A DNA stretch of 64,000 nt from Cerrena zonata. Taxonomy: Eukaryota > Basidiomycota > Agaricomycetes > Polyporales > Cerrenaceae. The stretch covers positions 434,001 to 498,000 of the forward strand of contig JASBNA010000012.1 of assembly GCA_038087015.1 (NCBI GenBank), written 5' to 3'. The position numbers and the translations under genes were made by a program. The notes beneath the pieces are model-generated. The model was not told the origin of the DNA. It ran no database searches and saw nothing but the letters and a program-made list of their open reading frames with translations. Shown here piece by piece: positions 58,910 through 64,000 of the stretch. Every line of letters starts with the position of its first letter. Positions within the stretch are counted from its first letter, which is position 1.

Positions 58910-59829
58910 TTCAGAATGTTCCAAGTCAGTTTGAAGAGAAGTTTGGTAGATATGATAGGGATAGTCAGAATGTAGTCGAAGGCAGGAGACAGAGAACTAA
59001 TGCTACTACAACTACTGAGTGACAATGCGGGGATTATTTTAACACGTTTAGTTTCCTATTATGGATACTAGCTAGCGCCGTGGCACAAATATTACTTACA
59101 CTTTCTGAGCTTACACTTTCTGAGCAGCTTGTTTTGGCTGGCGATATTTTTCATTCTACTCTTACTGCTGTGTTATTGCCATTGAAATTTACTTCAAGAC
59201 CCCCCGAGTGACTTAATCAGAAGACATCGGATATGATCTGCGTCAGTCCCTAGAGTTAGAATTTTTGTTACCCACCTTATCTATAGCTCTCACACATGTC
59301 TGGCCTATAAAAGTACTGTAACAGTTTCAGTACTGAGGCACCAGCAAGAAATTCCAAGAATATATCTCTCCCATTAATTATTGTATTGTTTCTATATTTA
59401 TCGAATTGCAATTTAGGACTTAGACTACCGAACTACAAAATGTTGTTGCCAGCTAGAAACGCTCATTCAGCTGCATGGAAGTAGATAGAAAACACAGGAG
59501 TAAAACCCTGCAAAACAACATACTGTCACAATTCTTAGAGCCGTTTATGGAGGTCGCTTACATAATTATCCCATCTTTTTTTAATAGTTCCGAGCCCTTA
59601 TAATATTTACAAATGGTCTTTATGTAATGAATCCATAACTCATACCTTTCTCCGGACTCTCATCCAAGTAATTACCCAAGTCCATTCATTCAAGCTTCAC
59701 TTTCAGAAGACATTCAACATAGCTCGGAGACATTAAATTTTCTCTCAGCACCCCCATCGCAGAATCTTTTCTGATTGCTGATGCAGGAGGAGCAAGGTAC
59801 GTTACAGTTGGACGCACTTTCCAGTTTCG
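58910..59829. other. Divergent promoter region of the RING and Doa10 genes
   Basis: AT-rich 0.9 kb. A tandem ACACTTTCTGAGC duplication lies near 59098-59124. No gene was recognised. An ATG at 59783 could add a short leader to Doa10 only through a 28 nt intron, which is too short to accept. Confidence 0.4.
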
Positions 59830-62800
59830 ATGAACCTTACAAGTCGTACAGATACATGTCGCATTTGTAGTGCACCGGCAGAACCAGATCAACCTCTTTT
59901 CTACCCCTGCAAGTGCTCAGGTACTATCAGGTATATCCACCAGGATTGGTGAGTGAAAGGCGAATACATCGAATTCTTAATATATATTTACCCCACCCAT
60001 CAGTCTTACGACATGGCTGGCTCATAGCAAGAAGAAGACTTGCGATGTCTGCAAGTACCCATACACCTTCACTAAAGGTTTGTACGCGCAGGAATTTTAC
60101 GTGGGCAACTTATTGACGGCGCCACAGTTTATTCCCCGGACATGCCTGCAAGATTACCGATCACTCTGGTCATCCGTAAACTCATTCAACAAGCTGGTCT
60201 AGGTGTTCTATTTGGCTTGCGTGGTGTCTTGGTGGCAACAGTGTGGTTAGCCTTTCTGCCATGGGCAACAGTGTGGACGTGGAGGATGTATTTCGCTACG
60301 GGGGACGCAACGTGAGCACCCAATGAACTCTCTCTTCTACAACACACCTTTTACAATATCTTTTTAGTGCCTGGTGGATCAGCAACCGACCGAAACCGGA
60401 ACATCTAGCTATAACAGAACCATCGTTAAATGCGACGACATCCTCCTTCCACGAGGCAGACATTCCGCCAATTTCACCCAACGCTACTCTACTCACCACA
60501 GTGCTCCTCCATCCCGCAGTTCGTAGCGTATCTGCAGATATAGTGACAGGTCAAATCATTGCTTCCGTGATTATTTTAGGTTTTGTCGCGGTATTCCTAC
60601 TGCGTGAATGGATTGCTCAGAATGCACGACCTGGCGTATTCGATGATGCCGAGCCTCCTCCAGAGCCCGAGGTCGCTGTACCACATGGCGACGTCGCAGA
60701 ATTGGCACATGATATCGGTCCCCCTCCTGTTGAACCAGTCAGGGTGCGACCAAGGCCCGAGAACCTTCCTGTTCCTGCAGCACCTCGACCGGCCAATCCC
60801 TTTCAAGCTGACCATCGTAGACACCGTATTGCTATTCCAAATCATCCTAGGGTTGACCCTAAAGTAAATCCGACACCGGACGAAGGTATCCCTGAATCCG
60901 ATGATATACGGAAAGTTCGGCGTCGACTAGAATCTCCTGAGCGCAGACCATCGCCCCGTGCACGCTCCTTACCCCGCCGTATGCCATCATCCTCTAATGG
61001 CAAGGCCCCCATGGAGTCTCAACCTCTCGATCTCAAGCCTGAGCAGCAAGAATTTACTTTCAACTTCAAGATCCCCGAACAGAAAGTGGCTCCCGAAGCG
61101 CCTGAAGTGCACCGTGATGATGATATGTTTTACCATACTCCGACGCGAATACCTGTTTATGACGAGCCTGTAGAACCAGGGGGGCTTAGACAAGTCCGTA
61201 TAGTGGCACCAGATCTATCTGGACACTACCCTCCCCGCCGACCACCGATGCCGGGCATCTCTTTACCCCCTCATGTTCTTGCTTCGCCCAGTACCGTTGA
61301 TCTACCGAGAAGTCGGATAAATACTCCGTTAGCCTCTCCTGGCCTAGCCAGCTACAGTGCCCCGGAAGAAATTGAAGCTGGTCCGTCGAGGGGATACTTT
61401 GGACCCGAAAATCTCGATGAGGAGACCCTGCAAGAGTTTGAACGATATTTCGCTCAACAAAGATCCGACGTACCTGGACTAGTAGATGCAGGCCCCGCTC
61501 ATGTACCACATGACGTTGTCGATGTAGATCATGATGGACTTGACAGTGCGGACACTAGTCAGGAAATTCCGCAGCACTGGTCTGACGACGAATTTGAAGA
61601 AGAGGAAGAGGAAGAGGACCATGAAGATGCAATTATACCATTCGGTGTCCCACCACCAGGTGAAGACCCAGATGCCGATCTCAATGGTGATGGAAGAAAT
61701 GCGCTTAGGGACGACCGTCCTGGTGAGCCTGAGAATGGGAGAGATGTGAACAGAGTTCCTCAACCCGATGGAGATGGCATCGACCCAGATGATATGGATG
61801 CGAACATTGAAGACGACATGGATGGTGCCCTCGAAGCGATTGGCCTCAGAGGTCCAATCTACGGTGTCCTTCAGAACGCTGCTTTCATGACGTTCGTCCT
61901 GGATGCAACTCTTGGTATTCTCGTTTGGCTTCCTTTCACGATTGGAAAGACCGTGGCTCTACTCTCGCTTGATCCCGCACGTATGGTCGAGGTCATTCAT
62001 GCACCGATTCGTGCTATTCGTTTCATCACTGACCCGATCGTCGATCTTGTATCGTGGTTCCTCACGATCACAGTGGTTCTACCGTTGTCTCATCTAATAC
62101 TTCAAGGTCTAACAGCAATCATGGGGCTGTTCATCACCTCTTCGGATCGGGTTGTAGAAGCTTCGCCATCTTTGGTACGTTGGTCACCACAATGAGTGTC
62201 GTAGTGTACTTACGTCTGGCAGTTCAATCGCACGCTAGAAGCTTTCAATGTTGTCGTTGATCAGAGTCGCACATTTTTCCTCCCACCTGACTTGAACGAC
62301 GTGACTCTAGCTGCTCCAACATTGTTCGAACGTCTGGCAGAGAATGATTCGTCTTTCTTCCACTTGGCTGAGCCGTACTTCGCTCCTATTGGTGAGACCG
62401 TCCGAACACAGTATCAGCTGTTTACAGAGACCTGGGTTCGACTTGCCACGAGTGATACTACGGGTTCAAAGGTGTTCGCTATCGTGCTGGGGTATTCTTT
62501 GGATATTCTCATCATGGCAATCTACCTCAATGTCTTGACGTTTGGAAGTGTGAAGAGCGTTGGTCGGGCTGTTAGAAATGCCATGCGACAACAGTTGCTC
62601 GTGCTCAAGGTGAGCTACCTAATCAAACTATGTCTCGCTTGTCTCAATATCTTGTCAGGTTGCGATCTTCATCATCATTGAACTTGTCGTCTTCCCCCTC
62701 GGCTGCGGCGTCATGCTCGATGCGTGTTCCGTTTGGTTACTTCCTCATGGTAGTCTAAGATCAAGAGTCGCTTTTCTTACTTTCGCACCTCTCACAGCCG

Positions 62801-64000
62801 CCTTTTATCACTGGGTAATTGGTACTATGTTTATGTGAGTCAGTTTACCGCGAAGGTACTTCAGGCGCAGCTGACATGATCTCATTCTCCAGGTACCAAT
62901 TTGCTGTTCTACTCGCAGGCTGTCGCAGTATCATGCGTGCAGGCGCAATGTGGTTTATCAAAGATCCGCAAGACCAAAACTTCCATCCCATTCGTGATAT
63001 TCTAGAACGACCAACTTTCGTTCAGATCAAGAAGCTGCTGTTGAGTGCAGTGATGTATGGGATCGTTGTTGCATTCAGCACGGCTACTTTCTCTGGCATC
63101 CTGAAATTCTTCCGCGGTACGATCATGCCTTTCCGATGGAGAATTCTGTACGTAGATCTTCTATACATCTGATCAAAGTGCTAATTACTTCTTTCACATT
63201 AGTGAACCTTTGTCAGAAATCCCGATCGACCTTCTGTTGTTCCATTTGGTGCTGCCTTACACCTTGCATTACTTCAGGCCGCGAAAGCGCCTGACTGAGA
63301 AGTCCATCGCACTCTGGAAGTACCTGGCGCACCAACTGCGACTTACTTCCTATATGTTCGGTGGTCGAGTGGACACTGAAGAATATACTCCAAAGCACTG
63401 GTCGTGGAAGAACTTGGTCTTCCGTGAAGACAGATCACTTGACAAAGATATCGCCTGTGATGGTACTTTCTGGCGCGTACCAAACCACGACAACATTGCT
63501 CAGGTTCGAAATGAGCGAGCTATCATTGAGGTCGATGTGGAAGGGCAACCTATAGACGATGAAGGACGCAGACTGATGGCACTCTTGGATGCTGAAGCTA
63601 CCAAAGCGAAACGGGACATCAAGACAGACTTTACAGTTGTCTACGTTCCACCAAACTTCCGTCGACGCATCATTGTCTTCATTCTCTGCTTATGGGTTGT
63701 CGGCGCCATTTTCCTCGCCGGATCCCTAGCAGTTCCAATTGTACTAGGTCGCGCTCTGTTTAGGGCCTTTACTTCTCGTCCCATCCACGACGGCTACTCT
63801 TTCATCGTCGGATTCTACTCACTTTGGGCAGCATATCTCTTCTACACCATTCTCCCGCGAATGGACCGACATCGCCAACGTCATGGGGGAGAACTACCTC
63901 GTGCCAGTTTCCCCCTCTATCTTGCTAAGCGTGGGCTCCTTTGGTTCGCAAAAATATTCTACCTCGCGTTCTTCTTTGGAGTGGTTATCCCTACACTTGT
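59830..64000 (+). CDS. SSM4: Doa10/SSM4-type (MARCH6) ER-membrane E3 ubiquitin ligase, 5' part
   Basis: Exons: 59830-59948, 60004-60077, 60128-60311, 60368-62174, 62223-62609, 62659-62834, 62893-63147, 63203 onward, open at the right edge. The N-terminus is a RING-CH finger in the C4HC3 order (DTCRICSAPAEP, FYPCKCSGTIRYIHQDCL, KKTCDVCKYPYTF). TM1 (GLRGVLVATVWLAFLPW) and TM2 (IIASVIILGFVAVFLL) follow. Next comes a 400-residue disordered acidic loop containing a run of Glu, then many membrane spans including the TEB4/Doa10-type core (VCLGYS-like AIVLGYSLDILIMAIYL). Doa10 marks ER and nuclear-membrane degrons for proteasomal breakdown. The frame stays open through all junctions; the C-terminal third is outside the window. 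Confidence 0.95.

Noticed and set aside
59783..59829. Upstream start of Doa10 through an MQEEQ leader
   Set aside because: This would need a 28 nt intron, shorter than any credible intron here; the ATG at 59830 directly precedes the RING-CH finger.

Overview
The window is nuclear DNA from a filamentous basidiomycete, most likely an Agaricomycete. Nearly every gene is cut by many 45-80 nt GT-AG introns. The families fit that group: DUF6535 membrane proteins, an I66-type beta-trefoil protease inhibitor, MYND-finger proteins ending in a Cys-rich DWxxGGH motif, and small secreted glycopeptide-like proteins. Housekeeping orthologues are interspersed: ADE1, RSA4/NLE1, EngB GTPase, GYP2/MDR1-type TBC, WDR5/SWD3, pirin, SDS3, HGH1 and Doa10/SSM4. 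All gene structures were worked out by hand from splice-site and reading-frame continuity; no alignment was run.

Left part (1-17 kb). A repeat of about 1 kb at the left edge has an inverted partner at about 12.4-13.4 kb. Between and beside the copies lie a RING-PH-VWA gene with a 2.8 kb first intron and two tandem DUF6535 paralogues (9.3-12.0 kb and 14.4-16.9 kb). The right repeat copy and an intron-containing tRNA-Asp separate the two paralogues. Centre-left (17-31 kb): I66 inhibitor, ADE1, an MFS drug-transporter-like gene broken by one +1 frameshift, a degraded MYND fragment, a nine-exon secreted-protein gene, RSA4 and an apparently intact MYND gene.

Centre (31-45 kb). EngB GTPase and a single-pass membrane protein of unknown function diverge from a 163 bp spacer. 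They are followed by a GRAM-TBC-EF-hand RabGAP, WDR5/SWD3 of the COMPASS complex, a second nine-exon secreted-protein gene with exon lengths matching the first, and pirin.

Right part (45-64 kb). A second degraded MYND locus, an SDS3-like HDAC-complex subunit, tRNA-Ser(GCT), a third and divergent DUF6535-like gene whose first coding exon is only the start codon, two tandem dienelactone hydrolases, HGH1, a coiled-coil RING E3 ligase and the 5' part of the ERAD ligase Doa10, which runs off the right edge.

The strongest theme is local and dispersed duplication (DUF6535 x3, MYND x3, secreted protein x2, DLH x2, the long inverted repeat), with decay in some copies (the MFS gene, two MYND loci, DUF6535 copy 1). 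I did not find a clear new defence-type or mobile system. The most unusual items are the repeat-built giant intron, the inverted repeat, the conserved micro-exons and the TTTGAC/GTCAAA palindromes in front of both DUF6535 genes.
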